Below, in pieces: positions 10,800 through 23,822 of a stretch of DNA of 64,000 nucleotides. Source of the stretch: Acanthochromis polyacanthus. Its lineage: Eukaryota > Chordata > Actinopteri > Pomacentridae. The stretch is from NCBI RefSeq assembly GCF_021347895.1, contig NC_067121.1:15821962-15885961 (forward strand), given 5' to 3'. The first letter of the stretch is position 1. Each line of letters opens with the position of its first letter. The notes beneath the pieces were generated by a model, which worked only from the letters and a program-made list of their open reading frames with translations, was not told the origin of the DNA and did not search any database. A program made the translations under genes and the position numbers.

Positions 10800-13700
10800 C
10801 AGTTTGAAAGGGATTGAACTGTTAGTATTTATCCTGTTTAAGATACTTTCAGACCCGTGTGATCTACACTTCATCACTTTCATTTTTGACTGAAATATGA
10901 AATGCTTCCTATTATTAGTCAGATTGACTTTTCTGCTTTCTTTTCACCGTTGAATTCTGTTCCCACAGGCTAACACTAGCTTAGATTTGCTTTAGTGATA
11001 GAAGCAAAAGATGGCATGTTAAGTACAAGTTACATTTGGTGATCTGATTTGGTATCATTTGGTGTAATGGCAAAAATTGCAATTTCTGAGTGAACAGAAA
11101 CTAAGAAAAGACGAGAGACACTGACAAAAAGAGAGGCAGCAAGGTAGTAATAAAGAAAGGAAACATTTGAAAAAAATAGACAAATTTAACTGATTATTTT
11201 TCAACCCTCTTTTTTCTTCTGTGCATTTAAGACAAATCAGCAAGCTTTTCCTCACTCCTGCAGCTGACAATATCCCTGCTATCGTCCAAGGTAAATGCAA
11301 AGTTCAAAGGATGTCAGAACTGTTTGCAGAGTGTTGGGCGTTGACATTAGCTTTGCAGCAATTTGTTTTTCATTTTGGACTTATCTTTATTTCTATTGAT
11401 AAGATAAAGCTGATTCATCATTGTCAAGGGGTTTTGTCAGCAGCCTGGTCACTCCAGTCTCAATTTTTCAGTGTGATTAATGTTACAGCTATACGTTGTG
11501 TGTATAGCTGTTGATGATAGGAGAGATTTCTATCAGAACCCAGTGTTTGGGTAATACCTTGTCATGTAACACAGAGTGTAGGTGTGTTTTGTGCTGAACA
11601 GGATTATAAAACTATTACTACATTCCATGTGTGTATTTACTTGTCCGTTCACGTCTCATATTTAACCACACCCTGAAGGTGTTTTTATAGTAACAGGTAT
11701 GGATTTGTGTCACTGAATTATTCCTTTGAAGCAGCATTTTATGCCGACATGTTGACTCTGATTTGCTCAGCATGACGTGAAAATATAGTCACTTCTTTTT
11801 GATTGTACATTATACTCTGAAAAGCTCATGTTACATCTTTATTCTTTTCACATCTGGATGTCATAAAGTTGTTTAATAGTATTTCATTGCTAATTTACTG
11901 TTGTTTGATATGAAATCTGTTTGCAGTGATCCCTGCCAGTACATCTCTGAATCCATGAAAGTTAAAGTAACCATAAAACTACTAACCACGTTTTCACGAA
12001 GTTACTTTAGTCGTAAATATAAATGAATCATAAAATCAGCCTCCTCAAGCTACATACAACACAGAAAAATACCAAACTAAGTAAAAAAAAACTACTGCAA
12101 ACAATGTGAGTGTTTTTTCCTGCTTTGTTTGCATCTTACAGCAATAAAACTGAGATAAATCGATCCACGGCGGAGCTCCTTGAGCACAGCCTCCTAGTAA
12201 AATGTTACCTAAAACTCTGCAAGTATTTTAATGAGCACATCATAAACTAAATATGCACTTCTGTTGACAGAGGGAGTAGAATAAAGGAGCAGTGGTTACA
12301 TGTTGTCTGTCTATTCACAAAGCACTTTCTGTGCTGCCCTTGTCTAGTACTTTGTCATTATTTACTATTCATGAGGACCATCAAGTTATGCAGGTAGTGC
12401 CAGTTAGTTGGTTTGATTTTCTCACAAGCAACCACAGAAAATTCCGTACAGTCCACAAACTCTGCAGAGTGCACGTGATTTCTATGTTCAGTTTTATATA
12501 ACTCCTAACTCAACCTGCTTGTAGAGGAAACTCGGGAACCTTCAGTTGTTTATTAGCTTGTGGGACCGAAAGACAAGGATGCTAAAAAACGATAATAATA
12601 GTAGTATAATTCAGCCAAAACTTTAACAGTCTAGACAAGTAACAAGTGGTGGAAGGAGGTTATATCAAGTCAAACTATTGTTCAGCAGCAGAACTCTGCT
12701 TCAGCTGGATGTCCTGGCACGCACATTTAAACACACACACGCACGCAGGCACACGCACACACATGCGGTGCACCTGTGCAGGATTGCATTTAAAAGAGCT
12801 GATAACAGAGTGATAGAACTTGACATTTGTTTTCCTAAACACCTGCGACACCTCCTTTCTGTTTGTGCGGAGTGAGAAGTACCTCAGAGCTCAACAAAGG
12901 CCCCATTTACTCGCCGTCCTTATTTGTCTAAGCGTGTTTCCCTCCAGCTCCCTGAAACCACAAGCTCATTATTTCATCCACCGTAATGTTAGCTTTTAAA
13001 TCCACATCAGCACACTCATTTGGTTAGAGATGGTAAATATTTATGCGGCATGTCGCAAAAACACACACACGCGCACATACACATGTGCACACACACTCAA
13101 ATGACAAACAGACACACACATGCAAGCACACTTGTACCCTCCCATTTGTCCAGATTTTCTTTTTATATTTTCGATTTGAGCTGGAACTGTGTCAGTTGTT
13201 TCTTTGGCCTGAATCATGACATCTGATGGGATAATTTAAGTGCATAAAAAATGCTGTGTTGTTTTGCCTGATGGTTTCTTTTTGATGCTTAGTTCTTTGT
13301 TTTCATAACGAAAGTGATCCTAAATTGAGTAATAACACTTTTCTCTGGCTTGAATTTCACAATACCCCTCCACCCTACCCCAGAATATTGGATTGTACTA
13401 TAGGACACATGACTGGAAGATTCATTCATTTTGACTGAGTCTATTTCCTTGTGCCCTCCTTCCTTGTGTCTGTATCCAGTGAAGCCATTCAGTAATCCAT
13501 GACTGATGATTTAGGAGCTTAAAGCAATACTTTAATTTTCAAAAAAATTGCTCCAGTCCATACTACTCCCTTGAGTAAGAGCAAAGCCTATATAACATGA
13601 TTAAAATTCTGTACTGTCCACTTTAGTTGCTGGTAACATCTGGATGTGAGAAGAAAAATGGAATGCTTGGTCACAAATTAGAAAGTAAAGTTGTAGAAAA

Positions 13701-16700
13701 AGTAAGTATAAGTATAAATTAAGGAGAAAAATAAAGCAACACACCACTTAACAACAGGATCCACTTAGAACTGTGATATCAACATGGCACCTACAGTTGT
13801 TTTAAATAGTTTGCTGGCTCGAATGATTTTAGTTTTTTCAAAGATTAGATTTCAGTCCATTCAACACTTCCTATGTCTCCAGGCCCCCCCCTTCTTCTAC
13901 TGTGTCTCAGGTTTCCTTCAGTCAGGTATGATGGCCCGAGGCCTCTAGTTAAATCGTGAGTCCAGACGTCTGCACAGCTCTGGTCTGCCTCATCAGGAGT
14001 CCTACACTGATTGCTGCTTTAGTCCCCTGTCTTTGTTAATGGGAACCTTGCATTGTGAGGGGCCACTTGCATTGTGAAGGCCCTGTTGTGTTATTGTTTT
14101 GCTGAGTGTTGAAACTTGGCTGTTTGGGCACTGGGCTGCCATCAGCTCCTGTGAGGTCTTGTTGACCTGCTGAATAGGGCCACCTGAGTCTCCATCAGGG
14201 CACCAAATAAAACAATCAAAACAATCCTGTAACATTCCAGCAGTTACAGGAGCACCAAAAAATTGTGTTAACAGAAAATAATCAACTCATTAAAATAGAA
14301 CATATATAGATCATCATCATTTGACAAATGACCAATGCTTATAGATATTATACACCAACATGTTCATTTAACATGATTGTTATCATCAGAATGTGTATAA
14401 TTATGAAATCTGTCATTTAACAAAGTAATCTGGGTAAAATTGTCGAGCCAACATTTGCTATCACTAATTGTGTTTAATTGTTGGTATTTAATTTACTATT
14501 AAATTTGAATTTAACAGCTTCGGCTATGAGATAACAGTAATATACATATATATAATTTGTGATTGTATGTTCTTTAAAAAGTGTCATTCAGGTTTTTAAT
14601 GTACTTGCACATTAGATGTGATCTGTTTTATCGATACTTTAGTATATTTCAAAAATATGGCAGACAGTGTAACATCATGGACTGTCACACAAAATCACGT
14701 TGATGCTTAAAATGAGCCTGTGTTTGTAAGTTTTCTTGTTATTGTCTCTTGAATTGCTATTTGGCATCATTTGAATCCTCCTCATCAGACATCTACCACT
14801 ATTTTGGGAAAGCATGCCTGCATGTTGTCTATACACTGTCAAAATGAACAAAGTGTGGTGCTGCTGCAGGATGCCATAATTAAGCCTTCCTATCACTATC
14901 TGCTGCAGCACCCTCTTTCTATCTTGTGTGTTTTGAATTCTTTCTCACATTAGTTTCAAAGCCATTGTTTCATGTAACTAATCAAAGACTGGGTTGTTAT
15001 CAGATCAGGGAATGTTTTGTCTTTCAGCAGAAACACAAACCAGCCAAACCGTGGCTAACAGCCGCTCTCTCAGCACGCAACATGTAAATCAACTGTGATG
15101 CTAATGTTAGCATTTTTCTTATTTTTATGGCAAAGCCAATAAGAAATGCTTTCAGTTTATAATAATAAATAAACTGATATCAAGGCCTATCAGACCCATT
15201 GACTCTCACTCAGTTTTCCATGAGAAGTAGCAGAAGAAAAAAGTCCAACTCAGCAAATAAATTTAAAAAAAAAACAAACAGTGTGATATGTTAGTGAATC
15301 CATAATCAGCCTGCAAGTAATTTGCGCATTTTAACATACTGACTGTATCTTGAGTTCAGCAGATTTAGTTCAACATTTGTAAAAAAAAAAAAAAAAAAAA
15401 AAAGACAAAAAAACAGATTAACAAGACATATAAACTGTAGCATTTGGAAACACAACACTTCATGAGCAACCTTATACTGACGGTCATGCAGATAAACCCC
15501 AGGTTACCTCTTCAGCAGAGCCACTGGAGGGATGTGTGCAGGGGTCATGTTTCTGAAGCTCACAGTGTAGCTTGGTGGATAATGATGGTGACTGAGCTCA
15601 GCTCCATTGTCCTCCTGCATTGTGTTACATGGGAATGAGGACGGCAGGAAACCTACCTTTTGTTGAACTCTTATATTTTGTATTATTACACCAGTGCTGA
15701 AACATTCGCATGCACAAAACCAGAGCTCACACATGCTCACACATACATTTACATCAAAAACAGGAGAGTTTCACCACTTCAAAGGCTTCAATCTGTGCAC
15801 ACAGCAAATGGCAGGAGGAGGCAAATTAAAAGGGGAACACGGGAGCTTCTTCAGAGGGAGAGGAAGCACATCGGAAGAACCTTTAATCTCCCCCAACCCC
15901 ATCAAACTGAAAGCCTGAGTGGAAATGACATGACATGGGCTGCTGTCGCCATATCACATTGCAAAACAGAAAATTCATAGCTGTCCCAGATATTATTGTC
16001 CCTGCACCACGGAGGTTATGTTTCATCATATTCTAAACTTCTCCGTGACCAGTTTCTTGGAGGTATTTTGTTTCCAGTCCAAGGTGATAATGAAGAAGTA
16101 GTTCAGTGATTATATTTTATTATATTTCAATAATGTAATACTGTAAGTTGTTACTTTGAGCTTTGTAAAGTTATGTGAAAACAAGTTTTTCTGAAGTTGT
16201 CTAATCAGTTTCTTAAATGTCTGTTGTCTGTGAAGATAAATAAAACCAATTTCAGGGGATTCAAATTCTATCTCTGAGTTGACCAAAGTGCTGTTACAGG
16301 CAACAACGAAATGTGTGCAAGACAAGTAAGACAAAAAAACATTAAAAGCTATGCTCTATATAATCTCAAATATACTGTTTTTAGGTATTTGACCCTCAAT
16401 CTGCAAATGCAAGGCCATATTAGTGTTATTTTCTTTGTTTTAATGATATGTGTGTTTTATGATTAATCCCCTGTGAGTCAAAATCAACAATACCTTGCCT
16501 TGTGAAAACAATTTCTTTTTGCTGGTTGTGATTTGTGACCCACTATAACACTGATACCTCACAGAAAAAGAATTAAAGCATTCTCAAGATATGAATTGAA
16601 AAAAATGAAGCACCAGAGCAATCTTTGATGTAAATTGTAACCTTTGTAACAAGCCTCTGCGCTCCTGCAGCCCAGCTTAACTCATCATCTCTTTCTTTGA

Positions 16701-18015
16701 GACAGCCTACAATTGTAGACTTTTTAAGCAGCCTTGGAGATGTGTTTTAGATAAGCTGTCCAGCTTAACGCAGTCAAGGCTTCTCAGTGGTTTCCTTTAG
16801 GTTGCAGGCTTTTTTTTACGGCAGTGTCATATTTCAAAGACGTTATTTAAAACACATTAGAGTGGTGAGTGACCCAACTTGTAATTACCAATAAAGAAAT
16901 GATCTGAAATAAAAGTTTGATATTCAAGTGACAGTTTTATTCTGGATTGAATGTTTGAGTATTTTCTGAGCTGAAGGAGTCTTGTATCCATGAAACCATG
17001 AAAGGCCACTAGAGGACAACAGTTGTTAAAGTGATTAGTGGCCACAGCTTTTAGTAAACAAACACTCTATAATTACAGAAAACACCAATCGAGGTAAATA
17101 CTCTATCATCTGATAAGCATCTTGGGTAAAACACCCGCTCCGTACCCCATTAACACCAAAAGCTTAGTGGCAGTAATGAAGCTTTAGCCCCAGAAGTCCC
17201 TCTGTCTCCAAACTAATCAAGAATGACAATAGCAGTAAATCTCATTTTTATTGTCAGAAAAACACCAAGGCAATATGAAAGAACATAAAATCAGAACTGG
17301 AACATTTCATTTTGAAAAGCCACTAATAAACTCATGTTAAAACTCCTCAACTGTAACAACACTATGTATGATTGTCTTCTAGTGAGGGATTTCCATGGAA
17401 ATTTTCTTGGCACATGCAAGTGATTTTTTGTCTGTGGCTGATGAACATCCTGCTAAACTCAAAATGAAGGAAGAGCACACTGTACTCATCCAGCAGCGGC
17501 TTCCTTTGATTAGTTGTGATTCAATTTAACATTGAAGCTGCAATATTTTCTGCACTGTACTGTGTGCATAACTACAACTTGAACTGTGAAAAAGACAAAG
17601 ATAGAGAAAGATAAAGAAAGAGCTTGTTAGAAAAAGGTTCAAGTGGAGCTCCTGAGAGCGGTCCAGGCTTTAACCTTGGAAGAAATAAAATGAGTACAGT
17701 CCTGCCAGAAAAGTCTCAGTTCGTTCTGGAATCAGCAGCACAAACAGAAAACAGAAGCATCAAATGAAGCAACAAGGACACAGCAGTATTTTTTTTTTTT
17801 TCAAATCTGAGGATCAAATTTACAACAGCTACATATAAGTGAAGAGATGCTTATTTTTCACTGTTGTGTTATTATGTAACATTAACTGGGGTGTACAGTT
17901 TATTTCCTGCATTCTGGTTAATGAATTACGCACCAATTTGTGGTGAACATTCAGGCACCAAATGACAATTCAAAATATATTGTCCAAATATCTTATTCAG
18001 CTAGAATCACAATGT
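10800..18015. other. noncoding, single-copy-looking DNA
   Basis: No gene I can name. Short (CA)n-rich patches lie at 12729-12768 and 13058-13125, a C run at 13886-13892, and a run of about 24 A at 15379-15402. An open minus-strand segment (15508-15620) bounded by AG and GT signals is discussed as a finding. The remainder shows stops in all frames and no repeat family I recognise. Confidence 0.4.
15379..15402. repeat. poly(A) tract
   Basis: A run of about 24 A residues, followed by GACAAAAAAACAG. No retrocopy or LINE body is visible to its left, so it is a simple homopolymer. Confidence 0.85.
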
Positions 18016-18018
18016 TTC

Positions 18019-18367
18019 GGGTGGCTGTGGCTCAGGTGGTAGAGCGGGTTGTCCAATGATCAAACGGTTGGTGGTTCAATTCCTGTTCTTGCCTAGTCAT
18101 GTGCTGTTGTGTCCTTGGGCAAGACACTTTACCTGCCTTGCCTCTAGTGCTGCTCTCACACTGGTGTGTGAATGTTGGTGGTTGGAGGGGCTGTAGGTGC
18201 GGATTGGCAGCCACGCTTCTGTCAGTCTGCCCCAGGGCAACTGTGGCTACAAATGTAGCTTACCACCACCAGAGTGAGAATGTGTGAATGAATAATGAGT
18301 CCATTGTGAAGTGCTTTGAGTGGCCAAAAAAGCGCTATATAAATCTAATCCATTATTATTATTATTT
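18019..18367 (+). mobile_element. tRNA-derived SINE with L2-like tail
   Basis: The head resembles a tRNA gene with internal RNA polymerase III promoter boxes. The A box is TGGCTCAGGTGG at 18028-18039 and the B box is GGTTCAATTCC at 18073-18083. A tRNA-unrelated body follows, containing CCTTGGGCAAGACACTTTACC and GAATGTGTGAATGAATAA. The 3' tail, GTGCTTTGAGTGGCC...GCGCTATATAAAT, ends in an ATT repeat. The GCGCTATATAAAT tail resembles the 3' end of teleost L2-type LINEs, as expected if such a LINE mobilised it. Diverged but nearly full length. The tRNA-like head is not a functional tRNA gene. Confidence 0.8.
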
Positions 18368-18369
18368 CC

Positions 18370-21300
18370 TTGAAGTTAAACACTTGTTCAGTATATTCAT
18401 GCATAGCTTTCTTGTTAATTTACAACATAAAGTGTAACAAAACTTCAAGTCAGAATTAGAGGCACCTGAAATTTGTTTCGACTTTGTGACACTTTTTTGG
18501 GGATAAATTCTTGGCAAAAATGTCAAATCAACTCAAAACACAACTCATTGTTGAAAAGCCATAACAGGGGATACCTTCAAAGGGAGTGACTACTGTGACA
18601 AAAGACAACCTTACATTACCTGTAAGACATGTGGCTGCATTTTAATATGCAATTATCATTTTTAGGAAACAAGATTAAATGTGCTATATATATACAAATT
18701 TTAAAAGAAATTCTACAGACTGTAAGAATAGTTTGTGTAATTACACACACATTAACACTGATTCTTCAGAGTAAAATCAGTATATGTTCTGGTAATAGAG
18801 TACATAAAATGCTAAATCATTTAGAAACTCCATTGGGTCACTGGGATATTCTGGATGCTTGATGCTTATCATAAGAAGTGATAATATTGTTCTGTAGTGC
18901 TGCAAGCTGAGTCACCAGGATCATTGTCTCATTTATAACCCATATTTCCCCAAAGGTAATAAAATTCACCAAAAACGGGATTCTGAACTATGTAAAAGAC
19001 AAATCTCTCATATTGATATATTGAACTTGTTTCTTCGTTCCATTTTCAAATGTTGAAGTACTTATTTTCTAGGCTGACAAAGAGTTTTCAATATGACTCT
19101 ATATCTTGTTGTGCGACATTAAAAAAACCCAAACATCTGAATTTTCTGTTTGTCCAAAATGTATGTTAAGGATTTATAGCAAACACAAATGTCAACAGAA
19201 ATGTTGAAATTTTTAAATTAAAAAAAAATCTGTCCTGATATTATTATTTGATAGATTTTCTGTAAATACTAAATATATGCTAAGTATAAAAATCTGAACT
19301 GGGATAAAAACACAACTTGAATCAGTCCTAGTTGATTTTTTGATAAACATATAGGTAACATAAGATAAGATAAACCGCCTACAGATCAGTCCTGTGCAAT
19401 AAAACTCCTTCACACTGATTCAGTCTTTGCCAGAGATTAGATTAAAAACTGGCATATCACCAGATTCAATGACTGCTATGTCAAATGTTATATTTATTCT
19501 AAGCCCAAGATAAGTCCTCAACCTTTGCAAACAGTTTGCTTTAGGAGACTATGTGGCTTGGAAAACAAAAGCAAGGTGCAGTCTGACTGCAGGTCACATG
19601 AACTTCTCCAACGAAACATGTGCTAATTACCTAACTCTGGCACTGCGGCCATCATGTCTGATCATACCCCGAACAATGAGCTGTGAAGTGAGCAGAGCTG
19701 CAAGCAGTCTGCTATCAGACGATGTGACAGCAAGACGTTAGAAAGGCAAGTCACAGCCCATAGCAGCAACAGCAATTATCTCCTCTCATCCTTTGTCCTG
19801 TTTCACATCAAAATACCTTTTTGATTAACTTAATATGAGTAATAAATAATGGGATGAACCATGTGCAGTCTTGTCCTTTATGCTACAAGTGATACTGGTA
19901 TGTGCAGCCCATGATGTGCAGCCAAAAAGAACATTCTGCAGTAAACAACAACTGCATTAAATATTTGATCACAGTCACAATCACCAGGCCCAATCAGAAA
20001 TGATAAAATATTTAACTCATTATCATGCACACATTTTTCTGGCAACACCTAAAATAAATAAATAAACAAAACAATTATCAAAGCAACAACAGCAAGAAAA
20101 CAAAGAAGCAAACAAAAATGACAAGTTATTCAGAACACAAGTGTTATTCTATATGTTCTGCCAATGCATACCTACTGTTAAAAAAACGAGAATATATTCA
20201 TTCATTCAATACTTTATTTCTTTAAAGAATAGCTAACTGGTTCCTGAAAACAGGGCACAAAGTCCAACGAGACACAAACAGGAATACATATACCATTTGC
20301 TGAGGACTATTTTCAGTGGTGGATTAACATTTGATGCTTACTTTATGAAAGCAGATGAGGTGCTTGTTCATCAGCAGAAATAAACTGCAGCAGGTTTCAG
20401 AGGATGCTTATACTTACTGTATCTTCCAAGAAAGACGAGGGCACTTTTGGTTTCACTTCAGTAAGAAAATAGAAAATGTAACTTGTGCATGTTCTGTTTG
20501 TCTTTACTTTGAAAAACAACATTAACCACATCTTTCCTTTTTTGTTGCAGCACTCAGCACATGCACAGTATCTGTTATAGGAGGGACAACTTAAAATACT
20601 CTTCTCATGACAAGCACGTCTAAATTATGCGAGTTACTCATACAGAGGTTAAGGATCCTATGACTAAGATTATGCTTTCGCCAAAGGACAACATGGCCAT
20701 AATACATTGTATATTCAAAGCTTTGATAGAGTTGTCAACCAGGCCCAGTGACTCACAGATTAATTTTCCAGAGAGTTCTGGCCTTCAAAACTCACTTTCT
20801 GGCCAGTACTCCATTAAGACGGAAGAAAAAAATGCTCCCCAGCAGTTAACATTTAAAGATATTTTTAAAATGAAATAAAAATAATGGTAGAGCTGCTCTA
20901 GGTCATTATTTATTATTACATAGATCAATAAATCTATTAACTTTTTGCATTTACATCTGGTGGCAGTGGAAGACAGCTGTGAGTGAGCACTTAAAAAACA
21001 GTAGAAGATGAAGAAATCCAGTCTGACATCATGATATATTTTTACTTCATGTTATGTTTGTTCAGGCTGCTGTAATTTGAAATGTGCTATACTGCACGTT
21101 GTTGAAATTCCCCATCATATCATTAACGATCAAGAGGTAAAAATGGAATTAAATCCCTTTAATCCCCAACTCAGGTACCGAATTCCAGCAGTGTTGCCTT
21201 GAAAATCCGCCCATTGTACAATAACCAAAGTAGCTTTAACTAGTTACACCTGTTATACTGAGAACACTGTCCTCTGGGTCTTTTCTAAGATGATGCTGGA

Positions 21301-23310
21301 ACTGGAAACGTTTTCAACTCAAGTGAACGCCTACAGATCATAAACTCCCCAAACTGGACAATGAAGCTTGAACTGTTAAAAATTTATAGTGAAATACCCC
21401 TGCCTGTTCTCTGAGCCTCGTACACATAGGCAGAAGTCAAACATTTACTGACCCTAAAAATAAATGTTTTCAGCCGATTGTATAATTACATGGCACAGAG
21501 AGATGTTAGCGTGTAATGCGATGCCTTTTTGTGTGTGTTTGTGAAGGGAAGGGGTTGCGGAAAGGGGAGGGAGATGGGGCGGGGGAGCTTTGGTACAATA
21601 TAATTAAAATAGGATGGTCTTCGCAGGGCTCAACTTGTTATTGTCTTTTCAACCTCAAAAAGACGGCATGCAAAAATAGACATGTTTTCGTTTTCCTCCT
21701 CCATGTATTTTACGAAGATTTGGAGAATGAATTCTACTTTGAGGTGGTTGCACTGATCAACATCTTGTGAAAAGATAGAAGCCAAAGCCATCTCCCAATC
21801 ACATTTTGGTACCTACACATACTAGCTGCATTTATGTCTGCTGTAAACCTGTCCTTATGAGTTCTTATAAACTTCAGGTAAAACTTCAACCAGTGCTGGT
21901 CCCTGTGTTTCACCCTGGTCTGGCCAGAGCTTGCTTTTTGCCTGATGCAATTCCATCTAAGAGGTATTTTATTGAAGTGGTTGCCTATTTGCCCTCACAT
22001 TAAACGCCTAAGGAATGTGTCCCTGGGTTTGCTGAGGTTGTTTTGATGTGCATTCAAAAAGCCTGTGTGTGTAGAAGGAGCTCATTCACAGCTCACAGCA
22101 ACTCAATGGCTTCATTTGTCCTTGAAGGTAAACACTCACAGAGGAGGCCCACAAATATGGCCTTTTCAAATGCCAAAGCCCCTTTGGCTCTCCATCTTAT
22201 GTGACAATGAACAAATTCCTATTCAAAAGCACTTACTGTGCGATAGCATACCATTGTGGTGCCTCCAACACACCTGAGCAAATGACTGAACCACAAACAA
22301 AGCTGGCCTTTAACTGTAAACGTGACATCCATGTATGATGCACTTCTGCTGGATGAATGCCAGGTTGGCTCATCAAAAACCTGTGTGACAGAAATCAGTC
22401 CAAAATAAAGATATTTCACTGGGGATTAAAAAGCTTGCCATCTGAGACAGTGGTTCCCAGCGTTCCTGTCTGTCTTACTCCCACAAGGCAGATCAGAGCT
22501 GAGGACCTTCAGCACCACAATCCCCACATTATTCTGGATTATTATACACTGAATGTCACTTCAGTTTACTTTCCTGGATGTTACTAATTTTGTTAATGCG
22601 GATGATCTAAAAAATAACATTAAAAAAATAAAATAAGGGAATGTTCAATATTTTCTTTCATATAAAATAATTTAGTGTTTTGACACTTCTTAAGTTTAGC
22701 AATGTATTTCTGCAAAAACTTATTTCATTACTTCAGCTTTTTCAGACACAGTCTATGATTTCAATCGTCTGTATTTTTTGGTTATTTTAAATGTTCACCT
22801 ATTACTTTATATTTGTATTTTTTATGCATTAGTTTTATCAAATAAAATCTAGTTTATTTCTTTTGTTTCAATACAACCTGAATTGAGTGAAGTACATATT
22901 AAAAGTAATTTAACAACAAAAAAACAAAACCAAAAACAGGAAAAACCTGCAATAAGGCATTTGTAGTTTAAATAAATTGAATATAAAATACTATAGAGTA
23001 AGAGACAACACTACAACAATTTGTAGGATTACAATTAAAATGAATATAAAATTCTTCAAAATTAAGACAACTGAATGCAACCAAAAGTCACTGAAAATTG
23101 ATTATTCCTGTTTGAAGCTATTCTGTTTATCTGTGACTGTTTTGTAACCATTTCAGCGGATTAGAACATTTACTTAGCTATTTTAAATGTGTATTAATGT
23201 TTTTGGGCACCAATTTATATATTTTTATTGCTAATAAAATATTTTATTGTTCAATGATTATGGTGCACTAAGCTAAGCTGTTATTCTGTTTACTTGTAAC
23301 TATTTTAATT
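18370..23310. other. noncoding; no gene recognised
   Basis: AT-rich noncoding DNA with a few balanced-composition patches (19490-19800, 20600-20880, 21480-21770, 21880-22260) that carry no repeat signature and may be conserved elements. Splice-like signals around 20418-20551 occur on both strands and cannot be resolved by eye. No known protein is recognisable. Confidence 0.35.
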
Positions 23311-23311
23311 C

Positions 23312-23822
23312 AATTCAGTTCAATTCAGTTTTATTTATATAGCGTCAATTACAATCAAATTGTCTCAAGACGCTTTACAGAACCCATTTGCCTGACCCCC
23401 AGAGCAAGCCCAAAGGCGACAGTGGCAAGGAAAAACACCCTTTTAACAGGGAAAAAACCTCGAGCAGAACCCGGCTCTATATAGGGGGACCCATCTGCCT
23501 GCTGGCCAGGCGGGTTCAGAGGGACAGAGGAGGGCAAGGGGGAGGGATGGGAGGAGAGGGAGGGGTGGGAAAGCAAGGAAAATACAACACACATTTGGAT
23601 ACATGTATGACAAGATATGTGACTCAAACAAAGTATAAGCTAACATTGAAAACTGACTCATAATTTACTCTTATGATGTACGGCTCTGACATTAAACATA
23701 CTACATATATAGCTAGCAGTAAAATTCAAACAGTATGTAGATTAGCATAACAAGTATAGTGAGGGCGATGCAGAGTTGACTGGTGGAAAAGGGGAGCTGG
23801 AAGCGGAGGGCTGGAGGAAGGT
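23312..23822 (-). mobile_element. L2-type LINE 3' end (first part)
   Basis: Read on the minus strand this is a teleost L2 3' untranslated end. It has a GGTTCTGCTCGAGGTTTTTTCCC block, a TGTTAAAAGGGTGTTTTTCCTTGCCACTGTCGCC block, then CGTCTTGAGACAATTTGATTGTAATTGACGCTATATAAATAAAA, and a terminal (AATTG)-like tail at 23312-23330. The same block occurs at 57047-57260 in the same orientation. The element continues beyond a hAT-like insertion at 25409. There is no ORF in this part. Confidence 0.8.

Noticed and set aside
11264..11290. Possible 27-base plus-strand microexon (acceptor ctcactcctgcag, donor gtaaat, peptide ADNIPAIVQ).
   Set aside because: Good splice-like flanks, but no neighbouring plus-strand exon could be found and 27 bases carry too little coding signal to support a gene.
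14002..14235. 77-codon minus-strand frame with a DSGGP motif, reminiscent of a trypsin-type active site.
   Set aside because: The match is five residues only, the rest does not resemble a serine protease, and no splice-bounded exon fits.
18019..18092. Possible tRNA gene.
   Set aside because: Has A and B boxes, but it is attached to a SINE body and tail and does not fold into a clean cloverleaf by eye.
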